DNA from: Nocardioides sp. 1609
GTDB lineage: Bacteria > Actinomycetota > Actinomycetes > Propionibacteriales > Nocardioidaceae
DNA: 64,000 nucleotides
Direction of reading: 5' to 3'
Assembly: GCF_004522105.1 (NCBI RefSeq)
Contig: NZ_SPUJ01000001.1
Coordinates: 496,001 to 560,000 of the forward strand
Part shown: piece by piece, positions 44,593 through 54,339 of the stretch
How positions within the stretch are numbered: the stretch's first letter is position 1
Layout: the number at the start of each line of letters is the position of its first letter
Notes under the pieces: model-generated
What the model was told of the DNA's origin: nothing
Database searches by the model: none
What the model saw: the letters and a program-made list of their open reading frames with translations, nothing else
Translations under genes and position numbers: made by a program

Positions 44593-46578
44593 TCAGACGA
44601 CGGCGAGCGGCAGCAGCCGGCGTCCGGTGGGGCCGATCTGGATCTCGGTGTTCATCTCGGGGCACACGCCGCAGTCGTAGCACGGCGTCCAGCGGCAGTC
44701 CTCGACCTCCACGTCGGAGGTGCCGTCGGCGACCGCGAGGGCGTCCTCCCAGTCGGCCCAGAGCCAGTCCTTGTCGAGGCCGGAGTCGAGGTGGTCCCAG
44801 GGCAGGGTCTCGTCGTAGCCGCGCTCGCGGGTGGTGAACCAGGCGAGGTCGACGCCGGTGCCGGCCAGCCCGGTCTCGGTCGCGGCGATCCAGCGGTCGT
44901 AGGAGAAGTGCTCGCTCCAGCCGTCGAAGCGGCCGCCGTCGCGCCACACGGCCTCGATCACGCGGCCGACGCGGCGGTCGCCGCGCGAGAGCAGGCCCTC
45001 GATGATGCCGGGCTTGCCGTCGTGGTAGCGGAAGCCGATGGCGCGGCCGAACCGCTTGTCGTCGCGGACGATGTCGCGCAGCTGCTTGAGGCGGTCGTCG
45101 GTGGTCTCGACGTCGAGCTGGGCGGCCCACTGGAACGGCGTGTGCGGCTTGGGGACGAAACCGCCGATCGAGACCGTGCAGCGGATGTCGTTGCGGCCGG
45201 TCACCTCGCGCCCCTTGGCGATGACGGCCTTGGCGAGCGTGGCGACCTGGAGGACGTCCTCGAGCTCCTCGGTGGGCAGCCCGACCATGAAGTAGAGCTT
45301 CACCTGCCGCCAGCCGTGGGAGTAGGCCGTCGCGACGGTCCGGATCAGGTCCTCCTCGGTCACCATCTTGTTGATGACCTTGCGCATCCGCTCGCTGCCG
45401 CCCTCGGGCGCGAACGTCAGTCCGGAGCGGCGTCCGTTGCGGGAGAACTCGTTGGCCAGGGTGATGTTGAAGGCGTCCACCCGGGTCGAGGGCAGCGACA
45501 GCGAGACGTTGGTGCCCTCGTAGCGGTCGGCCAGGTCGGCGGCGACCTCGCCGATCTCGGTGTGGTCGGCACTCGACAGCGAGAGCAGGCCGACCTCCTC
45601 GAAGCCGGTCTGGCGGATGCCGTTCTCCACCATCGCGCCGATCGTCTCGATCGACCGCTCGCGGACGGGCCGGGTGATCATCCCGGCCTGGCAGAACCGG
45701 CAGCCGCGGGTGCAGCCGCGGAAGATCTCGACGCTGAACCGCTCGTGCACGGTCTCGGCGAGCGGCACCAGCGGCTTGGCGGGGTAGGGCCAGGCGTCGA
45801 GGTCCATCAGCGTGTGCTTGGTGACGCGGTGCGGGATGCCCGGCCGGTTCGGGACGACGGCGGTGATGGCGCCGTCGTCGGCGTAGGAGACGTCGTAGAA
45901 GCGCGGCACGTAGATGTTGCCGGTGACGGCGAGCCGGCGCAGCAGCTCTTCGCGCCCGGACGCCATCTCCCCCGCGGGCCGGCCCTGGAGCTTCCACTCG
46001 CGCACGACCTCGGAGATCGCGAGGACGACCTCCTCGCCGTCACCGAGGACGGCGGCGTCGACGAAGTCGGCGATCGGCTCGGGGTTGAACGCCGCGTGAC
46101 CGCCCGCGAGGACGACGGGGTCGGCGTCGGTGCGGTCGGCGGCGTGCAGCGCGATGCCGGCGAGGTCGAGGGCGTTGAGCATGTTGGTGTAGCCCAGCTC
46201 GGTGGAGAAGCTGAGGCCGAACACGTCGAAGTCGCGCACCGGGCGGTGGGCGTCGACGGTGAACTGCGGGATCGGTCCGAGCGCGTCGCCGGTCCGCATC
46301 ACCGCCTCCATGTCGGGCCAGACCGCGTACGTGCGCTCGGCGAGGATCCAGTCGCGCTCGTTGAGCACCTCGTAGAGGATCTGGACGCCCTGGTTGGGCA
46401 GGCCCACCTCGTAGGCGTCCGGGTACATCAGCGCCCAGCGCACGGTCTCGCCCGGCTCGGTGTCCGCGCCGCAGTCCCACTCCTTGACCGTGGAGTTGAG
46501 CTCGCCGCCGACGTACTGGATCGGCTTGGAGACCGAGGGCAGGTGCGGCTCGAGACGGGGGAAGACGCTGGCGGACAT
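44593..46578 (-). CDS. TIGR03960-family B12-binding-type radical SAM protein
   Basis: 661 aa. N-terminal B12-binding-like fold (WALMYPDAYEVGLPNQGVQI), radical SAM core with CTRGCRFCQAGMITRP as the 4Fe-4S site, GLTFAPEGGSERMRKVINK, and a C-terminal Cys motif CRWTPCYDCGVCPEMNTEIQ for a second metal centre. Start ATG 46578 (MSASVFPRLEPHL); longer readings have a Pro/Arg-rich shadow. Function unknown, conserved beside TIGR03936 and rne. Confidence 0.93.
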   Translation of the reverse strand: MSASVFPRLEPHLPSVSKPIQYVGGELNSTVKEWDCGADTEPGETVRWALMYPDAYEVGLPNQGVQILYEVLNERDWILAERTYAVWPDMEAVMRTGDALGPIPQFTVDAHRPVRDFDVFGLSFSTELGYTNMLNALDLAGIALHAADRTDADPVVLAGGHAAFNPEPIADFVDAAVLGDGEEVVLAISEVVREWKLQGRPAGEMASGREELLRRLAVTGNIYVPRFYDVSYADDGAITAVVPNRPGIPHRVTKHTLMDLDAWPYPAKPLVPLAETVHERFSVEIFRGCTRGCRFCQAGMITRPVRERSIETIGAMVENGIRQTGFEEVGLLSLSSADHTEIGEVAADLADRYEGTNVSLSLPSTRVDAFNITLANEFSRNGRRSGLTFAPEGGSERMRKVINKMVTEEDLIRTVATAYSHGWRQVKLYFMVGLPTEELEDVLQVATLAKAVIAKGREVTGRNDIRCTVSIGGFVPKPHTPFQWAAQLDVETTDDRLKQLRDIVRDDKRFGRAIGFRYHDGKPGIIEGLLSRGDRRVGRVIEAVWRDGGRFDGWSEHFSYDRWIAATETGLAGTGVDLAWFTTRERGYDETLPWDHLDSGLDKDWLWADWEDALAVADGTSDVEVEDCRWTPCYDCGVCPEMNTEIQIGPTGRRLLPLAVV

Positions 46579-46627
46579 GGGTTCCAGTCTACGAGCGCCT
46601 CCCCGACTGCTCCGATTCCTCACCACG

Positions 46628-46663
46628 GCGCCGACCCGTCCCCGATAGCTGACGGGTCGGCGC
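46628..46663 (-). terminator. Terminator of the mrp operon
   Basis: GCGCCGACCCGT/ACGGGTCGGCGC, a perfect 12-bp stem with a 12-base loop, 40 bases past the mrpG stop on the minus strand. Confidence 0.7.
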
Positions 46664-46702
46664 GGGCGGCGCGGGCGGGAGGGTCGGGCGCGGGCGGGTC
46701 GG

Positions 46703-47092
46703 TCAGCGCGGGGGGTCGACCTCGGGCCAGCCGGCACCCGGACGACGGCCCAGGTCCGGGTCGATCTCGCCGGTGAGCTCGTCGACGACGAGGAGGTCGT
46801 CGCGCACCTGTCCGGCCCGGTACGACGCCCGGCCCACCATGTGCGCCGCGACGGGGGCGGTCACCATCTGCGCGAGGACGACGACGACGCCGAGCGCCGC
46901 GGCCGACGGCGAGCGCAGCACCAGCGAGAGCCCGAGCACCACGAGCACCAGGCCCAGCACCTGCGGCTTGGTGGCCGCGTGCATGCGGGTGAGCAGGTCC
47001 GGCAGCCGCAGGACGCCGATCGCAGCGACCAGGCTGAGCAGCGAGCCGAGCAGCAGGCAGACCGCGCCGACGACGTCGAGCACGTCGTTCAT
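46703..47092 (-). CDS. mrpG: Na+/H+ antiporter subunit MrpG
   Basis: 129 aa, three membrane helices. GVLRLPDLLTRMHAATKPQVLG is the family signature. C-terminal tail hydrophilic (DELTGEIDPDLGRRPG). ATG 47092 overlaps mrpF (ATGA). Last gene of the operon. Confidence 0.94.
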   Translation of the reverse strand: MNDVLDVVGAVCLLLGSLLSLVAAIGVLRLPDLLTRMHAATKPQVLGLVLVVLGLSLVLRSPSAAALGVVVVLAQMVTAPVAAHMVGRASYRAGQVRDDLLVVDELTGEIDPDLGRRPGAGWPEVDPPR

Positions 47093-47400
47093 CGCGCCTC
47101 CTCGGCGGTCGGGTCGTCGGAGTCGTCGTCGGACTCCTCGACGTCGTCGCTGCCGGGGCTGAACCGGGCGAGGCTGACGGAGCCGACGAAGCCGAGCAGG
47201 GTGGCCACGAGGAGCAGCGGCAGGTTCTCGGCCGTGCGGCGGTGGGCCGCGTCGATCGAGACGGCGGCGATCGAGATCGCGATGATCACGTCGAAGGCGA
47301 TCGCGCGGTCGAGCATGGTCGGGCCGATCGCCATCCGGACGACGACGAGCACGGCCGCGATCCCGAGGACGACGGCGGCGACGACGAGCACGGCGGTCAC
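47089..47400 (-). CDS. mrpF: Na+/H+ antiporter subunit MrpF
   Basis: 103 aa. RMAIGPTMLDRAIAFDVIIA is typical MrpF; three helices, then an acidic tail (SPGSDDVEESDDDSDDPTAE). GTG 47400 overlaps mrpE (GTGA). Confidence 0.93.
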   Translation of the reverse strand: MTAVLVVAAVVLGIAAVLVVVRMAIGPTMLDRAIAFDVIIAISIAAVSIDAAHRRTAENLPLLLVATLLGFVGSVSLARFSPGSDDVEESDDDSDDPTAEEAR

Positions 47401-47975
47401 GGCGCCTCCTCCGCCCCACCCGCGGGCTCGGCGACGGGCTCGGCCGGACGCGGCGAGAGCGCCGCGAGCACCCGCGCCTCCTGGGCCCAGACCCGCTCGC
47501 GGACCGGCTCCACGTCCGCCGCCGACCGGACGTCGAGCACGTGCAGGTAGAGCGTGAACGAGGAGCGGTGCACCTCGACCACGACGGTGCCGGGCACCAG
47601 TGACACGAGCTCGGCCACCATCACGAGCACCAGGTCGGACTCGCTGCGCAGCGGGACCCGGACGAGCGCGTTGCGCAGGTCGCGCGGGGGCCGCAGGACC
47701 GTCCAGGCGACCTGCAGGCTCGCCACGACGACGTCCGCGAGGAAGCGTCCGACGAGCACCAGCGTGCCGACCGGCCTGACCCGCACGTCGAGGTCGAGCG
47801 GCGGCAGCGGGAAGAGCAGCAGCGCGGCGGTGGCGACCAGGGCGCCCCCGACGAGCGACATCGCCGACCACGTGCCCCACAGCACCCACCACACGAGCGT
47901 CAGCCACAGCACCATCGGCCACTGCACGTGCCGGCGGGCGCGCTGGGACACCCGGCGCCGGCGCGCGGCGTTCAC
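47397..47975 (-). CDS. mrpE: Na+/H+ antiporter subunit MrpE
   Basis: 192 aa. Two N-terminal helices (MVLWLTLVWWVLWGTWSAMS), then LVRVPLRSESDLVLVMVAEL and LVPGTVVVEV of the MnhE family and an Ala/Pro/Glu tail. GTG 47975 overlaps mrpD (GTGA). Confidence 0.94.
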   Translation of the reverse strand: MNAARRRRVSQRARRHVQWPMVLWLTLVWWVLWGTWSAMSLVGGALVATAALLLFPLPPLDLDVRVRPVGTLVLVGRFLADVVVASLQVAWTVLRPPRDLRNALVRVPLRSESDLVLVMVAELVSLVPGTVVVEVHRSSFTLYLHVLDVRSAADVEPVRERVWAQEARVLAALSPRPAEPVAEPAGGAEEAP

Positions 47976-49657
47976 CGGGCGGCCTCGTCGACCGCGGTGG
48001 TGTAGCGGCCGCGGTCCATCAGGTCGAGCGAGGCCCGCTCGGTGTAGGCGTAGAGGGGGCCGGCGACCACCGTGATGCCGACGCTGACGGCGACCAGGGC
48101 GGCCGCGGGGGCGGTCATCAGGACCGGCAGCCGGGTCGGCATGCCGTCGTCCTCGAGGCGCTGGTGCAGGTCGCGGTCGGGCCGGTCGCCGTCGACGATC
48201 GCGCCGGCCTCGCGCACCTCGCCCGCGTCGTACGACGTCGTGTCGAGGCGCACCTGGCCGCGTCGCCCGACGGTGGGCGAGCCGGCGGTCTGGACGCCGT
48301 CGGCGACCGCCAGCTCCTCGGCCATCGCGTGCGCCTCCTGCGGGGAGCGCCAGAACGCCAGCGACCAGCTCTTCGCGACGGCGTACAGCGTGAGCAGGCT
48401 GGTCACGGTGCCCGCGACGACGAGGGTCCAGGCCATCGCGCCGCCGTCGGCGATGCCCGCCTCGAGCAGGCCGACCTTGCCGATGAAGCCGGACAGCGGC
48501 GGGATGCCGGCCAGGTTCATCCCGGCGACGAAGAACAGCACGCCGAGCAGCGGGAAGAGCCGCGCCAGGCCGCCGAGCCGGAGCAGGGCGGTGCTGCCGG
48601 CCTGCCGCTCGATGAGGCCGACGACGAGGAACAGGGCCGTCTGGATGGTGATGTGGTGCGCGACGTAGAACACCGCGCCCGCCATGCCGGCACCGCTGGC
48701 CAGGCCGATGCCGAAGATCATGTAGCCGATGTGGCTGACCAGGGTGAAGGACAGCAGTCGCTTCATGTCCGACTGGGCGATCGCGCCGAGGATGCCGATC
48801 AGCATCGAGGCCATCGCGAAGACCATCAGCAGGGTGCGCAGCTCACCGCCGGGGAAGAGGAGCGTCTCGGTACGGATGATCGCGTAGACGCCGACCTTGG
48901 TGAGCAGGCCGGCGAAGACCGCGGTGACCGGCGCGGGCGCGGTGGGGTAGCTGTCGGGCAGCCACAGCGACAGCGGGAAGACCGCCGCCTTGATCGAGAA
49001 GGTCACCAGCAGCAGCAGGTGCAGCATGAGCTGCGTGGAGTCGGGGAGGTCGTCGAGGCGGACGGCGATCTGGGCGAGGTTGAGCGTGCCCACCGCGGCG
49101 TAGATCGCGGCGATCGTGATGAGGAACAGCATCGAGGAGAGCGCGTTGACGACGACGTAGATCGTGCCCGCGCGGATGCGGCCGCCGGTGCCGCCGAGGG
49201 TGAGCAGGACGTAGCTGGCGAAGAGCAGGATCTCGAAGCTGACGAAGAGGTTGAACAGGTCGCCGGCGAGGAACGCGTTGCTGACGCCGGCGACCAGGGT
49301 CAGGAACGTCGGGTGGTAGATCGAGACGGGCGCCGAGCGGTTGCTGTCGGAGATGCCCTGCCCGAGCGAGTACAGCAGGACGGCGAGCGTCACGATCGCC
49401 GAGACCAGCAGCATCAGCGCGGCCAGGCGGTCGGCGACCAGCGCGACCCCGAGCTCGTTCCAGCCACCGAGCCAGACGACCTGGGGGCCTTCGCGGTCGA
49501 CCACGACGAGCAGGACCGCGGCGACGACCACCACCGCCGCGAGGACGACGACGCTGACCAGCCGCTGCGCCTTCGGGTAGCGGAACAGCATCAGCGCGGC
49601 GCCCGACCCCAGCAGGGGCAGCAGCACCGGGAGCGGCACGAGGGAGGTGATCGTCAT
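47972..49657 (-). CDS. mrpD: Na+/H+ antiporter subunit MrpD
   Basis: 561 aa, about 14 helices, homologous to complex I NuoM/N proton channels. Conserved Glu in SFEILLFASYVLL, Lys in LLTKVGVYAIIRTE and the QSDMKRLLSFTLVSHIGYM segment. A hydrophilic C-terminal loop carries charged sequence not seen in short MrpD. Ion translocation with MrpA. 70 bases after mrpC. Confidence 0.95.
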   Translation of the reverse strand: MTITSLVPLPVLLPLLGSGAALMLFRYPKAQRLVSVVVLAAVVVVAAVLLVVVDREGPQVVWLGGWNELGVALVADRLAALMLLVSAIVTLAVLLYSLGQGISDSNRSAPVSIYHPTFLTLVAGVSNAFLAGDLFNLFVSFEILLFASYVLLTLGGTGGRIRAGTIYVVVNALSSMLFLITIAAIYAAVGTLNLAQIAVRLDDLPDSTQLMLHLLLLVTFSIKAAVFPLSLWLPDSYPTAPAPVTAVFAGLLTKVGVYAIIRTETLLFPGGELRTLLMVFAMASMLIGILGAIAQSDMKRLLSFTLVSHIGYMIFGIGLASGAGMAGAVFYVAHHITIQTALFLVVGLIERQAGSTALLRLGGLARLFPLLGVLFFVAGMNLAGIPPLSGFIGKVGLLEAGIADGGAMAWTLVVAGTVTSLLTLYAVAKSWSLAFWRSPQEAHAMAEELAVADGVQTAGSPTVGRRGQVRLDTTSYDAGEVREAGAIVDGDRPDRDLHQRLEDDGMPTRLPVLMTAPAAALVAVSVGITVVAGPLYAYTERASLDLMDRGRYTTAVDEAAR

Positions 49658-49727
49658 CGGGGTCCCCGGACGGTTGTCGGTCGGACGGGCACGGCGCAGG
49701 AGGTCGGGACCCGGGTGGGGTGGTCCA

Positions 49728-50162
49728 TCAGGAGCCCTCCTGCCGGGGGTCGTCGTCGTCCTGGCCGTCGGCGGTCAGTCCGTAGCTGTCGGACGTCGCG
49801 TCGTCGACGGCGAGCCGGCGGATGCGAGCGTCCTCGGTGTCGTCCTGGACGTCGTCGTGGCCGGTGAGCTGCCAGCTGCGGTGGGCCATGGCCAGCAGGA
49901 ACGCGAGCGTGGCGAGGGTGATGACGATGGCGGTGAGGATCATCGCCTGGGGCAGCGGGTCGGACATGTCGTCGACCGCGGTGGAGCCGTAGAACGGGGC
50001 GTCGCCGGCCCGGCCGCCGGTGGAGAGCAGGGCGATGTTGACGCCGTTGCTGAGGAGCACGAGCCCGACGAGGACCCGGGTCAGGCTGCGCTCGAGCAGC
50101 AGGTAGGCACCGCAGCCGACGAGGGCGCCGGCGACGAGGACGAGGGTCAGGTTGACCTCCAT
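49728..50162 (-). CDS. mrpC: Na+/H+ antiporter subunit MrpC
   Basis: 144 aa, NuoK-like. Three helices with LLERSLTRVLVGLVLLSNGVN and DPLPQAMILTAIVI, then a hydrophilic tail of about 45 residues (DDVQDDTEDARIRRL). ATG 50162 shares a base with the mrpA stop (TGATG). Confidence 0.94.
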   Translation of the reverse strand: MEVNLTLVLVAGALVGCGAYLLLERSLTRVLVGLVLLSNGVNIALLSTGGRAGDAPFYGSTAVDDMSDPLPQAMILTAIVITLATLAFLLAMAHRSWQLTGHDDVQDDTEDARIRRLAVDDATSDSYGLTADGQDDDDPRQEGS

Positions 50163-53059
50163 CAGGCGTCCACCTCCTGGCTCTCCGCCTCGCGCTGGGC
50201 CCGCAGGATCTGACGGTCGAGGTTGGCGCCGAAGGTGCGCAGCAGGTCGAGCACCAGCCCCATGACGACGAGGTAGACGCCGATGTCGAAGCCGACCGAC
50301 GAGACCAGGTGCAGCTCACCGAGCAGCGGCAGGCTCACGTAGACGTCGGCGGTCTGCAGCACCTCGCCCCCGAAGGCGACCGGGCCGAGGCCCGAGACGG
50401 CGGCGACGAAGAGGCCCGTGCCGATGATGACCCCGGCGTCGACGGGCAGCGCCTCGGCGAGCTCGTAGCGACCGCCCGCGAGGTAGCGCACCATCAGCGC
50501 GAGGCCGGCGACCATGCCGGCCGCGAACCCGCCGCCGGGCAGGTTGTGCCCGGCGACGAGCAGGTAGACGGAGAAGACCATGATGCTGTGGAAGACCAGC
50601 CGCGTCACGACCTCGAAGACGATCGAGCGACGGTCCGGGCTCAGCGTGCCGGGCGCCGGCAGCCAGATCCGGCGCACCCGGGTCGCGCCGGGCGCACCCG
50701 TCGTCTCGACGGCCTGCGGGTCGGCCTCCGCCAGCCGTCGTACGCCGCCGCTGCGGGTGTCGAGGAAGATCAGGCTCGCGACGCCGGTGGCGGCGACGAC
50801 GAGCACCGAGATCTCGCCGAAGGTGTCCCACGCCCGGATGTCGACCAGGGTCACGTTGACGACGTTGCGGCCGTAGCCGAACTCGTAGGCGGCCTTGGCG
50901 AACCCCGTCGAGACGGCCTCGGTGGTGCGCGAGCTCCCGGCGACGACGAGGATCCCCGACACGACGGCGCCGATGACCGCGGCCAGGGCCATCCGCGCGT
51001 AGCGGATCGGGCGCAGCGGCCGGTCGGTGAAGTAGTCGGGCAGCCGCCGCAGCACGAGGACGACGACGACCAGCGCGACCGTCTCGACCAGGACCTGGGT
51101 CAGCGCGATGTCGGGTGCGCCGTTCAGCACGAAGAGCAGCGCGCAGCCGTAGCCGGTCACGCCGGCGAGGATGAACGCGCGCAGCCGCCGGCGCGAGCGC
51201 ACCGTCATGACCGCCGCCACGATCATCACCAGGCCCACGACGGGCTGGCCCCAGCCGTCCCAGGCGACGACGCGGAGGTCGGGTCCGTCGAGGAGGGCCA
51301 GCACGAGCGCGGTCCCGGGGCCCGCGACGAGCACCAGCAGGATGATCGCGAGGTACGCCGCCGCCGAGCCGCGCTGCACCGTGCCGGTGACCTCGACGGC
51401 CAGCCGGTCGATGTCGCGCAGGATCGCGCGGTAGACGCGGCCGCCCGAGATCGGCAGCTCGACGCGTTGCTGGAACGCGCAGAGCCGGTCACGCACCGCG
51501 AAGAGCCCGAGTCCGGCGGCCAGGGTGGTGGCGGTCAGGAGCAGGGGCAGCTCGAGGCCGTGCCAGAGGGCGAGGTACTCGTCGTGGTCGCCCGCGGCGA
51601 GCTGCACGACGTAGGGGTCGAACGCCGAGGTGAGCGCGGCGCCGGCGAGGCCGAGACCGAGACCGAGCGCCGAGAGCAGCACCGGTCCCGCCGCGAACGG
51701 CACGGCGAGGGGGGCGAGCGGCGTGGGCGCGACGTCGGGCTTGGTCGCGAAGGCGCCCCACAGGAAGCGGGCGGTGTAGGCGACGGTGAAGCTCGACCCG
51801 ACCAGGACGCCGACGACGAGCAGCCAGCCGGCCCACGGCGCGACGCCGACCGGGTTGCCCGCGTGGGTGAGCTCCACGAGCGCGGCCCACATCGTCTCCT
51901 TGCCGAGGAAGCCGACGAGCGGCGGCAGCCCGGCCATCGAGGCGCCGGCCAGCGCGGCGGCGACGGCGAGGACCGGCATCCGACGTCCGACGCCGCTGAG
52001 GACGTGCAGGTCGCGGGTGCCGGCGAGCTTGTCGACGATGCCGACGGTGAGGAAGAGGGTGGACTTGAACAGCGCGTGCGCCAGCACCAGAGCCGTGCCG
52101 GCCAGGGCGGCGGTGCGGCTGCCGATGGCCAGCAGGACGAGCAGGAAGCCCAGCTGGCTGACGGTGCCGTGCGCCAGCAGCAGCTTGACGTCGATCTGGC
52201 GCAGGGCGCGCCAGCCGCCGGAGATCATCGTCGCGACGCCGAGGGTCAGCAGCACCGGACGCCAGCCGGGGACGTCGGCGAACGCCGGGGCGAGCAGCGC
52301 CACGAGGAGCAGCCCGGCCTTCACCATCGACGCCGCGTGCAGGTAGGCGCTCACCGGGGTGGGCGCCGCCATCGCGCCGGGCAGCCAGAACTGGAACGGG
52401 ACGATCGCGGACTTGCTCAGCGCGCCCACCAGGACCAGCCAGACGGCCACCGTGGTCGCGGTGCCGGACGGCGGGTCGGCCACGATCTCGGCGAGGGAGA
52501 ACGAGCCGGCCTCGTGGCCCAGCAGCAGCATCCCGACCAGCATCGCCAGCCCGCCGAGCGTGGTGACGAGCAGCGCCTGGATGGCGGCCCGCCGGCTCGC
52601 CCGGTTGGTCGGGTCGAACCCGATCAGCAGGAACGAGGAGATGGTGGTGAGCTCCCAGAACACGAACAGCAGGAGCAGGTTGTCGGACAGGACGAGCCCG
52701 AGCATGGCGCCGACGAACGCCGAGAAGCTGCTGGCGAAGCCGACCAGCCCGGGGGCGCCGTCCTCGAAGTACCAGGCGCAGTAGGCCAGCACGACCACCC
52801 CGACGCCGGCGACGACGAGGACCATCAGCCAGCGCAGCGCGTCGAGGGTCAGGTCGACCCCGAACCCGAGCGAGGGGATCCACCGCGTCGTCTCGGTCAG
52901 GACGCCGCCGTCGAGCACCTCGGTGCTCTGCGTGACGGCCCAGGCCACCGCGACGAGCGGGACGAGGGCGAGCACCAGGAAGGCGCGACGACCCAGCCAC
53001 CGCACCAACCCGGGCGCGACAGCCGCAGCAACGCCGTGGGCCAGGACGAGAGCGAGCAG
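50162..53059 (-). CDS. mrpA: Na+/H+ antiporter subunit MrpA fused to MrpB
   Basis: Largest antiporter subunit, NuoL-like, 965 aa if it starts at CTG 53059. TM1 then reads LLALVLAHGVAAAVAPGLVR, as in other MrpA. GGAAGG lies 7 bases before that CTG, and no ATG, GTG or TTG exists between it and the in-frame stop farther up. The first usual codons are TTG 53008 and GTG 53005, which would delete TM1. Channel residues: FWELTTISSFLLIGF, SKSAIVPFQFWLPGAMAAPT, HALFKSTLFLTVG. The C-terminal part (about 780-930) is an MrpB domain with SVYLLVAGHNLPGGGFAAGM. First gene of the operon. Confidence 0.93.
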   Translation of the reverse strand: MLALVLAHGVAAAVAPGLVRWLGRRAFLVLALVPLVAVAWAVTQSTEVLDGGVLTETTRWIPSLGFGVDLTLDALRWLMVLVVAGVGVVVLAYCAWYFEDGAPGLVGFASSFSAFVGAMLGLVLSDNLLLLFVFWELTTISSFLLIGFDPTNRASRRAAIQALLVTTLGGLAMLVGMLLLGHEAGSFSLAEIVADPPSGTATTVAVWLVLVGALSKSAIVPFQFWLPGAMAAPTPVSAYLHAASMVKAGLLLVALLAPAFADVPGWRPVLLTLGVATMISGGWRALRQIDVKLLLAHGTVSQLGFLLVLLAIGSRTAALAGTALVLAHALFKSTLFLTVGIVDKLAGTRDLHVLSGVGRRMPVLAVAAALAGASMAGLPPLVGFLGKETMWAALVELTHAGNPVGVAPWAGWLLVVGVLVGSSFTVAYTARFLWGAFATKPDVAPTPLAPLAVPFAAGPVLLSALGLGLGLAGAALTSAFDPYVVQLAAGDHDEYLALWHGLELPLLLTATTLAAGLGLFAVRDRLCAFQQRVELPISGGRVYRAILRDIDRLAVEVTGTVQRGSAAAYLAIILLVLVAGPGTALVLALLDGPDLRVVAWDGWGQPVVGLVMIVAAVMTVRSRRRLRAFILAGVTGYGCALLFVLNGAPDIALTQVLVETVALVVVVLVLRRLPDYFTDRPLRPIRYARMALAAVIGAVVSGILVVAGSSRTTEAVSTGFAKAAYEFGYGRNVVNVTLVDIRAWDTFGEISVLVVAATGVASLIFLDTRSGGVRRLAEADPQAVETTGAPGATRVRRIWLPAPGTLSPDRRSIVFEVVTRLVFHSIMVFSVYLLVAGHNLPGGGFAAGMVAGLALMVRYLAGGRYELAEALPVDAGVIIGTGLFVAAVSGLGPVAFGGEVLQTADVYVSLPLLGELHLVSSVGFDIGVYLVVMGLVLDLLRTFGANLDRQILRAQREAESQEVDA

Positions 53060-53201
53060 GGGTCGGCCTTCCAGAGGTCGAACGGACGCGCGGCCCAGGA
53101 CGGTGGGCGAGCGCGCGAGGAGGTCGCCGGCGCTCCCGGCGACCCGGGGATGAGTTTACAAGGACGGCGGGTGTGCCCGGACGTCGCCCACCGCGCCGCC
53201 T

Positions 53202-53222
53202 CGCGGACGGATTCCGTCCGCG
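53202..53222. promoter_or_regulatory. Perfect palindrome in the mrp/DinB divergent gap
   Basis: CGCGGACGGA-T-TCCGTCCGCG, 10-bp arms about one base, 21 bases before the DinB start. Candidate operator or transcript hairpin. The rest of 53060-53242 holds the two divergent promoters, not identified. Confidence 0.5.
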
Positions 53223-53242
53223 TGGCGCCGTAGCGTCGCGCC

Positions 53243-53806
53243 ATGACGACCCCTCCCCCGTGGGAGCCGCCCCTGGCCGGCACCGAGGCAGAGCACCTGG
53301 TCGGCGCGATCGACCGCATGCGGGCGACGTTCCGCTGGAAGGCCGACGGCCTCGACGCGGCCGGCCTGGCCACGACGGTCGGCGCCTCGTCGCTCACGCT
53401 GGGCGGGCTGCTCAAGCACCTCGCCGCCGCCGAGGACTTCCACTCCACGGTGAAGCTGCGCGGGGAGCCGCTCGGCGAGCCGTGGGCGAGCACCGGGTGG
53501 GACGGGAGCAACGACTGGGAGCTCACCAGCGCGGCCGACGACACCCCCGCCGTCCTCCACGCGCTGTACGACGGCGCGGTCGCCCGCTCGCGGGAGCGGT
53601 TCGCGGCGGCGCTGCGGGACGGCGGCCCCGACCAGCTCGTGCACGCGAGCGACGGCGAGGGCCACCACGCGTCGCTGCGGCGGCTGCTGTGCGACCTCCT
53701 CGAGGAGTACGGGCGCCACACCGGCCACGCCGACCTGCTCCGCGAGGCCGTCGACGGCCGCACCGGTGAGGACCCCGACCCCGGCTGGGTCCCACCGGGC
53801 CGCTGA
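53243..53806 (+). CDS. DinB/DUF664-family protein
   Basis: 187 aa four-helix DinB-like fold. His ligands likely in GGLLKHLAAAEDFH and EEYGRHTGHADLLREAVDG, the usual three-His metal site of mycothiol- or bacillithiol-dependent transferases. ATG 53243. In an actinobacterium mycothiol is the plausible cofactor, but the substrate is unknown. Confidence 0.87.
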   Translation: MTTPPPWEPPLAGTEAEHLVGAIDRMRATFRWKADGLDAAGLATTVGASSLTLGGLLKHLAAAEDFHSTVKLRGEPLGEPWASTGWDGSNDWELTSAADDTPAVLHALYDGAVARSRERFAAALRDGGPDQLVHASDGEGHHASLRRLLCDLLEEYGRHTGHADLLREAVDGRTGEDPDPGWVPPGR

Positions 53807-53873
53807 CGTATCCCGCGGCGATCTCGGCGCTCCTCCTCCCGAAGGGGCGAGACACGTCCCCGGGAAGGCATCC

Positions 53874-54281
53874 GTGAAGTCATCGATCATCACCCAGGCC
53901 GTCGCCGCCGCACTCGTGACCGGCGGGGTCGCGCTCGCCGCGGCAGGCGCCGGCACCTCCGCCCAGGCAGCACCGGCGCAGGCGGCACCGGCGCGCGCCG
54001 CCGTCACCGTGACCATCACCGCGGAGGGCACCGACATGTCGGGCGTGGTCAAGAGCGCGCGCCCGGCGCTCTGCGCGGCCGACCGCACCGTGAAGGTCTT
54101 CAAGCTCGTCGACGGCGAGCCGCACCTGTGGGCCTCCGACACCACCGGCCTCGAGGGCTCGAGCTGGGTCTGGTCGACCGGCAACACCGGCACGGAGGGC
54201 CGCTTCTTCGCCAAGGTCGGCCCGAAGCCCGGCTGCAAGGCCGACGTGAGCCCGACGATCCGGGTCCGCCGCAACCCCTGA
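53874..54281 (+). CDS. Small secreted protein
   Basis: 135 aa from GTG 53874, which has GGGAAGG five bases upstream. Signal peptide VKSSIITQAVAAALVTGGVA..GTSAQA (about 1-32); the mature part has two Cys (ARPALCAADRTVKVFKLVDG, GPKPGCKADVSPTIRVRRNP), likely one disulfide, and a beta-rich Ig-like character. No family recognised. Confidence 0.8.
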   Translation: MKSSIITQAVAAALVTGGVALAAAGAGTSAQAAPAQAAPARAAVTVTITAEGTDMSGVVKSARPALCAADRTVKVFKLVDGEPHLWASDTTGLEGSSWVWSTGNTGTEGRFFAKVGPKPGCKADVSPTIRVRRNP

Positions 54282-54339
54282 GGCCCACCTGCGCGTTCCG
54301 AGGACGCCGTCCGTCCGGGTTCGGTCCTAGCCTGCGGCC

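Noticed and set aside
50309..53233. 974-codon plus-strand frame opposite mrpA
   Set aside because: Antisense shadow; charged, repetitive translation and no family features.
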